Source of the DNA: Bartonella sp. HY328
GTDB taxonomy: Bacteria > Pseudomonadota > Alphaproteobacteria > Rhizobiales > Rhizobiaceae
Length of the DNA stretch: 64,000 bases
Assembly: GCF_025449335.1 (NCBI RefSeq)
Contig: NZ_CP104883.1
Location: 2,472,501 to 2,536,500 of the forward strand
Direction of reading: 5' to 3'
Position numbers and translations under genes: made by a program. The notes below the pieces were generated by a model. That model was not told the DNA's origin. It searched no databases and saw only the letters and a list, made by a program, of their open reading frames with translations. Every line of letters starts with the position of its first letter. The stretch's first letter is position 1. This document shows, piece by piece, positions 1-7,920 of the stretch.

Positions 1-1
1 A

Positions 2-682
2 TCATCGCTTGGCTTTGCCGTTGAAAAAGTTGACGTTAAAGGAAACTATTTCACCTCTGAAATTGATGTTCTTGGCGCAATTGGACTAGATGGCGATACT
101 TCAATCATCGGTTATGATGTTGATAAAGTGCGCGATGAGTTAAAGGCATTACCTTGGGTAAAGTCCGTGACTGTGCAAAAAATCTATCCAGATCGTCTTA
201 ACGTCATGGTAAGCGAACATCAACCGCTGGCTCTTTGGCAGCATAATGGTGAAGTTGATATTGTTGATAAGGATGGTAATGTCATTATTCCTTATCGCCC
301 TGGATTTAGCCGTCGCTTACCGTTGATTGTTGGTAATGGCGCCCAAAATAATGCACAAGATTTTCTTAATGCGATGGATGAATTTCCAAGCATTAAAGAA
401 AGAGTTCGCGCTTATATTCGCATCGGCGATCGCCGCTGGGATATTGTGCTCGATAATGGTGTGCGGGTTAAATTGCCCGAAAATAATTTTGATAAGCGGC
501 TTACGCAAATGCTTGAAATGGATAAAAAGGACGGACTTTTGTCACGTGATATATTAAGTGTTGATTTACGCCTTGATGACCGCGTAACAGTTGCCTTGAC
601 CGATGATGCATTAAAGCGGCGCGCTGAAACAGTTAAAGAGTTAGAAAAGCGTGAAAAAGCACGCAAAGCGGGGCGAGCATGA
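2..682 (+). CDS. ftsQ: Cell division protein FtsQ (5' truncated)
   Basis: FtsQ is the bitopic inner-membrane protein that links early and late divisome proteins through its periplasmic POTRA and beta domains. The frame is open from base 2, so the N-terminus, with its cytoplasmic and membrane segments, lies outside the window. A GTG at 128 could be read as a start, but the POTRA domain (GFAVEKVDVKGN onward) begins before it, so 128 is not the true start. The beta domain follows, with DRRWDIVLDNGVRVKLPE typical of FtsQ. The stop overlaps the ftsA ATG by 4 bases (ATGA), showing translational coupling in the dcw cluster. Confidence 0.93.
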   Translation, partial: SSLGFAVEKVDVKGNYFTSEIDVLGAIGLDGDTSIIGYDVDKVRDELKALPWVKSVTVQKIYPDRLNVMVSEHQPLALWQHNGEVDIVDKDGNVIIPYRPGFSRRLPLIVGNGAQNNAQDFLNAMDEFPSIKERVRAYIRIGDRRWDIVLDNGVRVKLPENNFDKRLTQMLEMDKKDGLLSRDILSVDLRLDDRVTVALTDDALKRRAETVKELEKREKARKAGRA

Positions 683-2007
683 GTTTTATAGCCCATTTAA
701 ACGGTACACCATCACGTAAAACCCGTCTTTTAACGGTGCTAGATGTTGGCTCAAGTAAAATTGTTTGCATTATTGCTCGTTTGCGCCCATTGGGACAAAC
801 AGAATATCTCCATGGCCGCACCCACAGCATGGAAGTGCTTGGCTTTGGTATTCAGCGCTCACAGGGTATAAAGGCGGGCATTATTGTTGATATGTCCAAG
901 GCAGAGACAGCCATTCGTTTAGCTGTTGACAGTGCGGAGCGCATGGCTGGCCTTATTGTAGATTCAGTCATTGTCAATTTTTCTGCCGGTAAGCTAAAAA
1001 GCACACAAGTTCATTCGAAAATCAAGATTAACGGTGATAAGGTTGATATGCGCGATGTGCGCCGCGTTCTTTCTGAATGTTCAAGATCCGCTTTTGATCT
1101 TGACCGCTATATTGTCCATTCACTCCCTGGTAATTTCAATCTCGATGGTGAAACGGGTATTTCTGATCCGCGCGATATGATGGGACATGAACTTGGCGCA
1201 GAAATGCACGTTGTAACGGCTGAAAGTGCGCCATTGCGCAATTTAGAGCATTGCATCAATCGTGCTCATTTAAGCGTTGAGACAGTTGTAGCAACTCCTT
1301 ATGCAAGCGGTCTTTCTGTTCTTGTTGGCGACGAACCCCGTCTTGGTACAGCATGTGTTGATATTGGTGCGGGCACAACAACCATTTCGATTTTTTCCGA
1401 AGGGCGCTTTGTTTATACCGATATGATGCCAATTGGCGCCAACCATATAACACTTGATATTGCTCGCGGCTTCACCATTCCGCTTGATGAAGCTGAACGT
1501 ATCAAGGTAATGCACGGTTCGGCCTTGTCAGTCAGCGCCGATGATCGCCATATGATTTCAATGCCTTCAATGGGGGATGATAATGGCCAAGATAGTGGTC
1601 TTGCGGGCCAATATCCTCGTGCGTTGCTCTCGCGTATTATTCGCGCCCGTGTTGAAGAAATCCTTGAAATGACAAGGGATAAGCTTACGAGATCTGGCTT
1701 TGGCAGCCTTATTGGTAAGCGTATTATTTTGACGGGTGGTGGCTCGCAGCTTCCAGGTATTGCAGAAGTTGGCCGCCATATTTTGAAAAGTCATTTACGC
1801 ATCGGTAGGCCACTTGGTATTTCTGGGCTTCCGGATATGGCAAGAGGTGCAGCATTTTCTTCAGCGGTTGGGTTGCTTATTTATCCGCAAATTAGCGGTT
1901 TAGAAGAATATAAAGTGCACGGATCATCGGCCAATGTGAATAGCAATAGCGGACATTTTTCCCGCGTTGGCCATTGGTTGCGCGGGGGACTGCGCAAAGG
2001 TTCTTAA
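679..2007 (+). CDS. ftsA: Cell division protein FtsA
   Basis: FtsA is the actin-like ATPase that tethers FtsZ to the inner membrane and recruits later divisome proteins. The 442-residue product has the phosphate-1 motif DVGSSKIVC near residues 22-30, the phosphate-2 motif DIGAGTTTI near 228-236 and the late nucleotide-binding segment ILTGGGSQLPG. The C-terminus (VGHWLRGGLRKGS) is the expected amphipathic membrane-targeting helix. The start overlaps the ftsQ stop, and ftsZ follows after 150 bases. Length is normal for the family in Hyphomicrobiales. Confidence 0.97.
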   Translation: MSFIAHLNGTPSRKTRLLTVLDVGSSKIVCIIARLRPLGQTEYLHGRTHSMEVLGFGIQRSQGIKAGIIVDMSKAETAIRLAVDSAERMAGLIVDSVIVNFSAGKLKSTQVHSKIKINGDKVDMRDVRRVLSECSRSAFDLDRYIVHSLPGNFNLDGETGISDPRDMMGHELGAEMHVVTAESAPLRNLEHCINRAHLSVETVVATPYASGLSVLVGDEPRLGTACVDIGAGTTTISIFSEGRFVYTDMMPIGANHITLDIARGFTIPLDEAERIKVMHGSALSVSADDRHMISMPSMGDDNGQDSGLAGQYPRALLSRIIRARVEEILEMTRDKLTRSGFGSLIGKRIILTGGGSQLPGIAEVGRHILKSHLRIGRPLGISGLPDMARGAAFSSAVGLLIYPQISGLEEYKVHGSSANVNSNSGHFSRVGHWLRGGLRKGS

Positions 2008-2157
2008 TTAATTAACTCGTAAGTTTGTATCTTTAATTCAAGCTTATTAGTTTTAGATCATGGGATATGAAATTTGGTTTTGGAATGCCTTTTTCATATC
2101 TAGAAATAGTCAGTTTACCGCATTGGGCTTGCGGTTTAAGGTGAGAAGGAATAAATT

Positions 2158-4014
2158 ATGTCAATTACTTTACAAAGACCAGAAATTGTCGAGTTAAAGC
2201 CAAAAATTACGGTTTTTGGTGTAGGTGGTGGTGGCGGTAACGCCGTTAACAATATGATCAATGCTGGCCTTGAAGGCGTTGAATTTGTTGTGGCCAATAC
2301 CGATGCACAGGCACTTGCTATGTCACGGGCCGAAAAAGTTGTTCAACTTGGTGCTTCAGTCACTGAAGGTCTTGGTGCTGGTGCACGTCCAGAAGTTGGG
2401 CAGTCAGCTGCAGAAGAATCTCTTGACGAAATTCTTGATCACCTTAATTCTTCCCACATGGTATTTGTGACCGCTGGTATGGGCGGCGGTACGGGTACAG
2501 GCGCGGCTCCAATTATTGCTCGCGCTGCTCGTGAAAAGGGTCTTTTGACTGTTGGTGTGGTAACCAAGCCTTTTTCTTTTGAAGGTCAACGCCGCATGAA
2601 GACAGCCGAAGCTGGCATTGAAGAATTGCAAAAAAGCGTTGATACGCTTATCGTTATTCCAAATCAAAATCTTTTCCGCATTGCTAATGAAAAAACAACC
2701 TTTGCTGATGCTTTTGCAATGGCAGATCAGGTTCTTTATTCAGGTGTTGCCTCGATTACCGATTTGATGATCCGCAAGGGTCTTATCAATCTAGACTTTG
2801 CTGATGTGCGCTCTGTCATGCATGATATGGGCAAGGCAATGATGGGCACAGGTGAAGCATCAGGTGAAGGCCGCGCATTAAAAGCTGCTGAAGCTGCTAT
2901 TGCTAATCCATTGCTTGATGAAACATCAATGCGCGGTGCACGTGGTCTACTTGTTTCTGTTTCAGGTGGTAGCGATCTCACCTTGTTTGAAGTTGATGAA
3001 GCTGTTAACCGCATTAAGGAAGAAGTGGACGCTGACGCAAACATCATCTTCGGTGCCATTAATGACGAAGCGCTTGAAGGTATCATCCGCGTTTCTGTTG
3101 TAGCAACCGGTATTGACCGCGCTGCACTTGAAGCTGGCTTGACAATTGAAAACTCCACTTCGGTACATGCTGTAAAAAAGCTTGAAGCGGCAGCTCCGGT
3201 CGTGACCCGACCTGTTCAGCCGCAAACAGAATCTTTTCGTGAGGTCATCGAAGCTTTAGAAGAAGAAATGGCAGCACCTATGGAAGAGCCATTTCGCCCA
3301 CAAAGCCAAATTTTTGCAAGCGCACAACCAGCTGCCCCAAACCGTGTGGTAGGTCAGCCTAATATTGCTAAGCAACCTGTACGCTCTGCCGCTCCGCTGC
3401 AGCCAATGGGACAAACAGCAGCAACGCCACCAAGCGTTGATACTGTTGCACCAACACGCAGTGCTGCGCCTGCAAGCCAAAACTTTAGCCAATCATTGGC
3501 TCCACAGCAAGGCAATATGCAGGGTCAACAACGTAGCGCGGCACCACAGCAGCAGCGTATGCAAGGCCAACAGACTCAACAACAGCCAATGCAGCAGGCT
3601 TCATCGCGCATTCCTGAAATTGAGGCATTTCCACCATCTTTGCGGATTAATGCAGACCAAAAAAGCAAAGGCAACAGCGAAGGTAATACACCTCGCAGCT
3701 TATGGCAGCGTTTAAAGCAGGGTTTTATTCATCGCGATGAGGAAGAGCCAAGTGCACGCTTAGAACCTGCGGTAAATATAGCCGCAAAGCAAAATGTACC
3801 ACAGCGTTCTAGTGGCCAAAATGCTCAGCAAAATCAAATGGGCCAACGACCAAACATGGGTGACAATCGTCAAGTTCCTAATCAGGATCAGGCAATTTAT
3901 ACACCACGCCGCCCAAATGAAGCGCAGATGCGTCCACAACAACAACGTGCTGAAGCGCCAAGCGAAGATGAACAGTTGGAAATTCCTGCATTCCTGCGTC
4001 GTCAGGCTAACTAA
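2158..4014 (+). CDS. ftsZ: Cell division protein FtsZ
   Basis: FtsZ is the tubulin-like GTPase that forms the Z ring. The glycine-rich loop GVGGGGGNAV lies near residues 21-30, the tubulin signature GGGTGTGAAP at 109-118 and the T7 loop around NLDFADVRSV at 211-220. After the GTPase core (to about 325) comes a long linker rich in Q, P, N and A, then the C-terminal peptide LEIPAFLRRQAN at 607-618 that binds FtsA. At 618 residues it is long, as in other rhizobial FtsZ1 proteins. The start has the upstream AGAAGGA ribosome site. A strong terminator follows at 4184-4213. Confidence 0.98.
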   Translation: MSITLQRPEIVELKPKITVFGVGGGGGNAVNNMINAGLEGVEFVVANTDAQALAMSRAEKVVQLGASVTEGLGAGARPEVGQSAAEESLDEILDHLNSSHMVFVTAGMGGGTGTGAAPIIARAAREKGLLTVGVVTKPFSFEGQRRMKTAEAGIEELQKSVDTLIVIPNQNLFRIANEKTTFADAFAMADQVLYSGVASITDLMIRKGLINLDFADVRSVMHDMGKAMMGTGEASGEGRALKAAEAAIANPLLDETSMRGARGLLVSVSGGSDLTLFEVDEAVNRIKEEVDADANIIFGAINDEALEGIIRVSVVATGIDRAALEAGLTIENSTSVHAVKKLEAAAPVVTRPVQPQTESFREVIEALEEEMAAPMEEPFRPQSQIFASAQPAAPNRVVGQPNIAKQPVRSAAPLQPMGQTAATPPSVDTVAPTRSAAPASQNFSQSLAPQQGNMQGQQRSAAPQQQRMQGQQTQQQPMQQASSRIPEIEAFPPSLRINADQKSKGNSEGNTPRSLWQRLKQGFIHRDEEEPSARLEPAVNIAAKQNVPQRSSGQNAQQNQMGQRPNMGDNRQVPNQDQAIYTPRRPNEAQMRPQQQRAEAPSEDEQLEIPAFLRRQAN

Positions 4015-4183
4015 TGGCATATGTCGGCTTTTATAACTCTTTTGAAAGCCGACATATATCATAAAACGCATGCAACTGATCTTTTGATCCTTACGAGAAA
4101 ATGCGGATTGATAACTCACATGCTTTTGTCTTTCGCAACAATGAGCGAATAAGAAAAGCAGCCAGCCCAAATTCCTTCTCATT

Positions 4184-4213
4184 AACCCACTGATTTTTTC
4201 AGTGGGTTTTTTT
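4184..4213 (+). terminator. Rho-independent terminator after ftsZ
   Basis: A perfect 10-bp stem (AACCCACTGA with TCAGTGGGTT) and a 5-base T loop are followed by a T run. It closes the ftsQAZ transcription unit. Confidence 0.9.
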
Positions 4214-4288
4214 ATGCCTTTTAAAAAGGTAATATTTTATCTACTTAATGATATATTTTAAATATAAACGATCCACTAGATTTCAAGC

Positions 4289-4326
4289 TAAATAAAAGCC
4301 CGTAAAGGATAGAACTATACGGGCTT
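4289..4326 (-). terminator. Terminator of the repeat-protein gene
   Basis: A 9-bp stem, AAGCCCGTA at 4296-4304 and TACGGGCTT at 4318-4326, is followed on the minus strand by TTTTATTT. It lies 34 bases beyond the stop of the minus-strand gene. Confidence 0.8.
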
Positions 4327-4359
4327 CAATATAAATATATTCGATTTTAAAATATTCAA

Positions 4360-6003
4360 TTATACATATGACAACTGAACATTCTCTTGCACATAGACGG
4401 TTTCATTATACGAATTATGAAATTCATTATAAACTAAACCTGTTTGGGCATCGGTGTACTTATCTGTGGCTTTAGTCCAAAGATTATCAAAAGCAACAGT
4501 GTCATTGGCATCACCATTGATAAATAATTTATCATTATCATAGCCATTAAAATCCAATGATGAATGGATATTTAACTGGTTAGCGGTACCGCCAGTAAGA
4601 TTGATTTTATTAATAGCAGTTTCGTCAGCTGAAGTGAAAATGCTATTTAATTCAAAAACACTACCCCATTTATCGAGATTAAGACTCATATCGATGTGAG
4701 AATCTGGATTTTGATCATTGTGATTATTAATTAGATTTGTAAGCCATGAAATCTGATTCAAACTATATTTATGATTAATATTTACATCAATATTTTCAAG
4801 ACTTGCCCAGCCAAAACTTGGACTAGATACAAAATTACTTACCCAATTTTGATATCGACCTGCAAAATCCCAACTATAATCAGCTTTTAACGAAAGTGTA
4901 TCGTAACCTTCACCACCATCAAGCACGAGGCTATCTGGGAAAATGTAACCATAAATTTCGATAAAATCATTTCCGGCGCCACCATAAATGTAGTTATTCG
5001 CGTTGGGGCCTGAGGTTAAGTTACCATTGATTGATAAGCGATCATCACCATCACCAAGATCAATAATGTTATCCGCATATTGTGCATTCATAAAACCAAC
5101 ACGAACAGTATCATTGCCAGCGCCAGTATTAATCATATTGGTGCCTTTATCGGCATTAATTCCCCAGTTAATATTTATAACGTCGTTGCCATCACCAGTT
5201 TGAATAAGGTTTTTTGAGAAGCTAACAAGGTCACGATCAATATTAATTGTCGTTGTACCTTCAGTTACGATGGAATTATAACCACTATAATGTGACCACA
5301 TATTACCAATATGGATGTTATGGACACCTTCACCAAGTTCAATACTATTTTCAGAATCACTCCACATGGCATTTTTGATCCAAATGTTCGTGTCGCCTGA
5401 TACTGTACTTAGTCTATTGGTGGTGCTATAATAAGCAATATAGTTACTGCCAATGACAATGTCATGCTTACCAATGCCCAAATCGATTGTATTAACGCCA
5501 TACCAATCACGGGCAAAAATGTCGTTTTGGAAATTTAAGTATTTGTCACCATTGCCTAAAGAAATGCTATTTGTACCATATTTGAATGCATGCATTGCCC
5601 AAATATTTAAATAATCTGTACCCGCACCTGTTGTTATGGTGTTCAAGCCGGAATCAGCGGATCGAACATATCCCAGATTTAAAGTGCGTTTATCACTGCT
5701 TACGCCGTCAAACACGATTTCATTTTTACTATACGACCCAGCACAGGAATCAACCCCACCCATAATGCTGAGTACCTTATTGCCATTACCACCCTTAATG
5801 GTGTTTTGGCCGTATCCCCACATGCTTTGACCGATCCATACGGTATCATTACCGTGACCAAGTTCAATCGTGTTCTGTGAGCGCCAACCGGCTTTAACCT
5901 CACCTTTAATATTTACATAATCATCGTTATTAGTGCCAAATATATAATTTGAACCTGAATTAACCACCATTGATGGTTTTGTTATACTTACGCCTCTTGC
6001 CAT
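4360..6003 (-). CDS. RTX-like repeat protein, probably type I secreted
   Basis: I cannot name this 547-residue protein. Residues 15 to about 375 are about 14 tandem units of 22-27 residues, each beginning with a pattern N-x-I-x-x-G-x-G-(N/D)-D-x-(V/I/L)-x-I. Examples are NTIELGHGNDTVWIG, NMINTGAGNDTVRVG and NIIDLGDGDDRLSING. The GxGND/GxGDD cores resemble RTX calcium-binding nonapeptides, but there is one core per about 24 residues instead of back-to-back nonapeptides. The last 20-30 residues (aromatic and hydrophobic strands ending VQENVQLSYV) resemble the ends of RTX proteins exported by type I systems. There is no N-terminal signal peptide, and no ABC/HlyD exporter genes lie nearby. It is a single-gene unit with its own terminator and an AT-rich promoter region. 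Secretion and calcium binding are inferred. Confidence 0.7.
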   Translation of the reverse strand: MARGVSITKPSMVVNSGSNYIFGTNNDDYVNIKGEVKAGWRSQNTIELGHGNDTVWIGQSMWGYGQNTIKGGNGNKVLSIMGGVDSCAGSYSKNEIVFDGVSSDKRTLNLGYVRSADSGLNTITTGAGTDYLNIWAMHAFKYGTNSISLGNGDKYLNFQNDIFARDWYGVNTIDLGIGKHDIVIGSNYIAYYSTTNRLSTVSGDTNIWIKNAMWSDSENSIELGEGVHNIHIGNMWSHYSGYNSIVTEGTTTINIDRDLVSFSKNLIQTGDGNDVININWGINADKGTNMINTGAGNDTVRVGFMNAQYADNIIDLGDGDDRLSINGNLTSGPNANNYIYGGAGNDFIEIYGYIFPDSLVLDGGEGYDTLSLKADYSWDFAGRYQNWVSNFVSSPSFGWASLENIDVNINHKYSLNQISWLTNLINNHNDQNPDSHIDMSLNLDKWGSVFELNSIFTSADETAINKINLTGGTANQLNIHSSLDFNGYDNDKLFINGDANDTVAFDNLWTKATDKYTDAQTGLVYNEFHNSYNETVYVQENVQLSYV

Positions 6004-6441
6004 TATAACACCCCTAAAGATTAAAACTTAAATCAAATATAACTAGACAAATGACACTTATATTAAATAAATTTACAAATTCAATAAATTTTTTTTAAAA
6101 ATTAACAATTATTACTTTATTTACATTACATTAAATTTTAATAATGTTATATATTAAGTATTATTTTATAATAATAAATGCAAATATATTTATTTAAAAC
6201 TACTAACACTATCATTTTTATAATAAACTCTCATTAAATTAACACAAAAAATTATTTCTCAAAAAAGTGCTTTTAATGCAAAATTAATGCGAATAATTCT
6301 AAAAAATCGCACCGCTTGTCTCTTACCCAAAAGCAGAAATTACCCGATACTAAGGAAAATATCGAAATACTGATTTTTTACCAGATAAGTTCACCAAACT
6401 TATCCAACCCAAAGAAATAGGCTACATGTGTGGGGTTTATG
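6004..6441. other. AT-rich divergent intergenic region
   Basis: This stretch of about 438 bases between the divergent repeat-protein gene and cysG must carry both promoters. The half near the repeat protein is almost pure A/T. Apart from the inverted repeat at 6384-6404 I see no gene or RNA. Confidence 0.6.
6384..6404. promoter_or_regulatory. Perfect inverted repeat upstream of the cys operon
   Basis: GATAAGTT at 6384-6391 and AACTTATC at 6397-6404 form a perfect 8-bp inverted repeat with a 5-base spacer, 37 bases before the cysG start. It has no T run, so an operator for a dimeric regulator is likelier than a terminator. The regulator is unknown. Confidence 0.4.
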
Positions 6442-7506
6442 ATGAGCATTGACGCGCAAAAACTTGCAACCTTCCCAGCTTTTTTTAAAGTTGCAGGGCA
6501 AAAAATTGTCATTATCGGTAATGGCGCTGAAGCTTATGCTAAACTGCGCCTCATGCGTGAAACTTCAGCTGCATTGCTATTGATTGCTGATGCACCCGAA
6601 GATGATCTTTTAGATTTTATCAAGCAATATAGCCTTGAAGATAATAATTTCGTTTGGCTTGCTGAAAAATTTGCTCCTGAGCATCTGCATGGCGCAGTGC
6701 TAATTTTTGCCGCCAATGGTGATGTGGGTCAAGATAGAATTATTGCAGATCATGCGCGCCAGTTAAAAATTGCCGTCAATGTGGTAGATCGCCCAGATAT
6801 GTGCGATTTTTTCACCCCTGCCCTTGTCAATCGTGCACCAATATCGGTGGCTATTGGTTCAGAAGGCGCAAGCCCAGTGCTTGCACAAATGATCCGAGCC
6901 CAGATAGACGCTTTATTAAATCCGCAAATTGGTAAGGTAGCGGCCCTTGCAGCAAAACTTAGGACACTTGTTGATAATTCCATTGCCAAAGGTTTGACAC
7001 GGCGTAATTTTTGGTTTCGTTTTTTTAATGGAAAAATTGTTGAGGAATTGGAACGCAATAATCCAGCAGCTGCCGAACGCGAGGCATTTGATCTTATCCA
7101 CGCCTTCAAAGCAAATAAAGGGCGTTTATATTTATTAAATGCACAAGATCTTGACGCTGACCAAATCACGTTGCACAGCCAACGTGTATTATTAATGGCC
7201 GATGGTATCGTTTATGATCATAGCATTGATAAGGATCTATTGACCATTGGCCGGCGCGATGCACAGCGGTTTGTCGCGCCCAAAAATACCCTTGACCAAT
7301 TAGAGAGCACAAAGCTTCTTATCAGCTTAATTGAAAGCGGCAAGCAAATTGTGCGCCTTTATGGTGATAGAGCACAAATGCTCAGGGATATAGCTTTGAT
7401 GGAAAATAACCAGCAAGATTTTGCTGTTTTACCATCGCTTTCGGATGCGGCATTTCAACATAATTACGCAAATATTAGCAACCAATATGCACCAAAAGCT
7501 GCATAA
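6442..7506 (+). CDS. cysG: Siroheme synthase: precorrin-2 dehydrogenase domain with eroded methyltransferase domain
   Basis: The N-terminal half (to about residue 215) is the precorrin-2 dehydrogenase/sirohydrochlorin ferrochelatase module that finishes siroheme, the cofactor of the sulfite reductase encoded downstream. The NAD-binding Rossmann start IVIIGNGAEAYAKLRLM and the segment DRPDMCDFFTPALVNRAPISVAIG are typical. From about residue 225 the sequence aligns by eye with uroporphyrinogen-III methyltransferase (LHSQRVLLMADGIVYDHSID), but the SAM-binding GAGPGD loop is replaced by NAQDLDAD. The protein also stops after IVRLYGDRAQ, where a full domain continues for over 100 residues. I chose the ATG at 6442 (GGGGT upstream); ATG 6439 and GTG 6430 are alternatives. 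Confidence 0.85.
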   Translation: MSIDAQKLATFPAFFKVAGQKIVIIGNGAEAYAKLRLMRETSAALLLIADAPEDDLLDFIKQYSLEDNNFVWLAEKFAPEHLHGAVLIFAANGDVGQDRIIADHARQLKIAVNVVDRPDMCDFFTPALVNRAPISVAIGSEGASPVLAQMIRAQIDALLNPQIGKVAALAAKLRTLVDNSIAKGLTRRNFWFRFFNGKIVEELERNNPAAAEREAFDLIHAFKANKGRLYLLNAQDLDADQITLHSQRVLLMADGIVYDHSIDKDLLTIGRRDAQRFVAPKNTLDQLESTKLLISLIESGKQIVRLYGDRAQMLRDIALMENNQQDFAVLPSLSDAAFQHNYANISNQYAPKAA

Positions 7507-7548
7507 CAAGCGCGATATAGGCATTATTGTTTTAAAGGGTGGAGTAAA

Positions 7549-7842
7549 ATGGCAGCAAAAATTTTAACAGCCAATAAATTAGGTGATGGGCGTGTTGTCT
7601 GGTACAGCAAAAATGGGCAATGGAGCGAGGACGCAAATAATGCTTTGCTAGCTGTTACACCCGAAGAGACAAGCATTTTAGAAGATGCGCAAAAATTGGG
7701 GCTTGCCACTAACATCGTTATTGATGCCAATTTGATCGATGTCGATGAAAAGGATGCCCACCTGCGCCCAATCCGCCTGCGTGAGCGTATTAGGCAAAAT
7801 GGTCCAACTATTGCTTATGGCGCAGCGCCGCTTAATCCATAA
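7549..7842 (+). CDS. DUF2849 protein of the sulfite reductase operon
   Basis: This is a 97-residue soluble protein beginning MAAKILTANKLGDGRVVWYS, the pattern of DUF2849, a small family found almost only between cysG and cysI in Hyphomicrobiales. Its biochemical role is not established; the constant neighbourhood suggests a helper in assimilatory sulfite reduction. It lies 42 bases after cysG and 78 before cysI, with a GGGTGG-type ribosome site before ATG 7549. Confidence 0.85.
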   Translation: MAAKILTANKLGDGRVVWYSKNGQWSEDANNALLAVTPEETSILEDAQKLGLATNIVIDANLIDVDEKDAHLRPIRLRERIRQNGPTIAYGAAPLNP

Positions 7843-7920
7843 GCTTTTTAATTCTGCCTTAAAATTCAAGTTTTACCGCAATTTAAATATCAAATCCTAA
7901 ATTGCAAAGAGGATAAACCC

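Larger units (their letters stand above)
4015..4359. other. Intergenic region between ftsZ and the repeat protein
   Basis: This 345-base gap between convergent genes holds the ftsZ terminator and a second hairpin serving the minus-strand gene. I see no small gene here. An ORF on the minus strand across 3760-4182 is antisense to the ftsZ linker and has no support. Confidence 0.7.

Noticed and set aside
128..130. GTG at 128 as an ftsQ start
   Set aside because: The POTRA domain is already under way upstream in the same frame, so this is an internal valine.
3760..4182. 140-codon minus-strand frame opposite the ftsZ end
   Set aside because: Antisense to the conserved ftsZ linker and tail; no start signal. 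It is a by-product of the repetitive CAA-rich linker.
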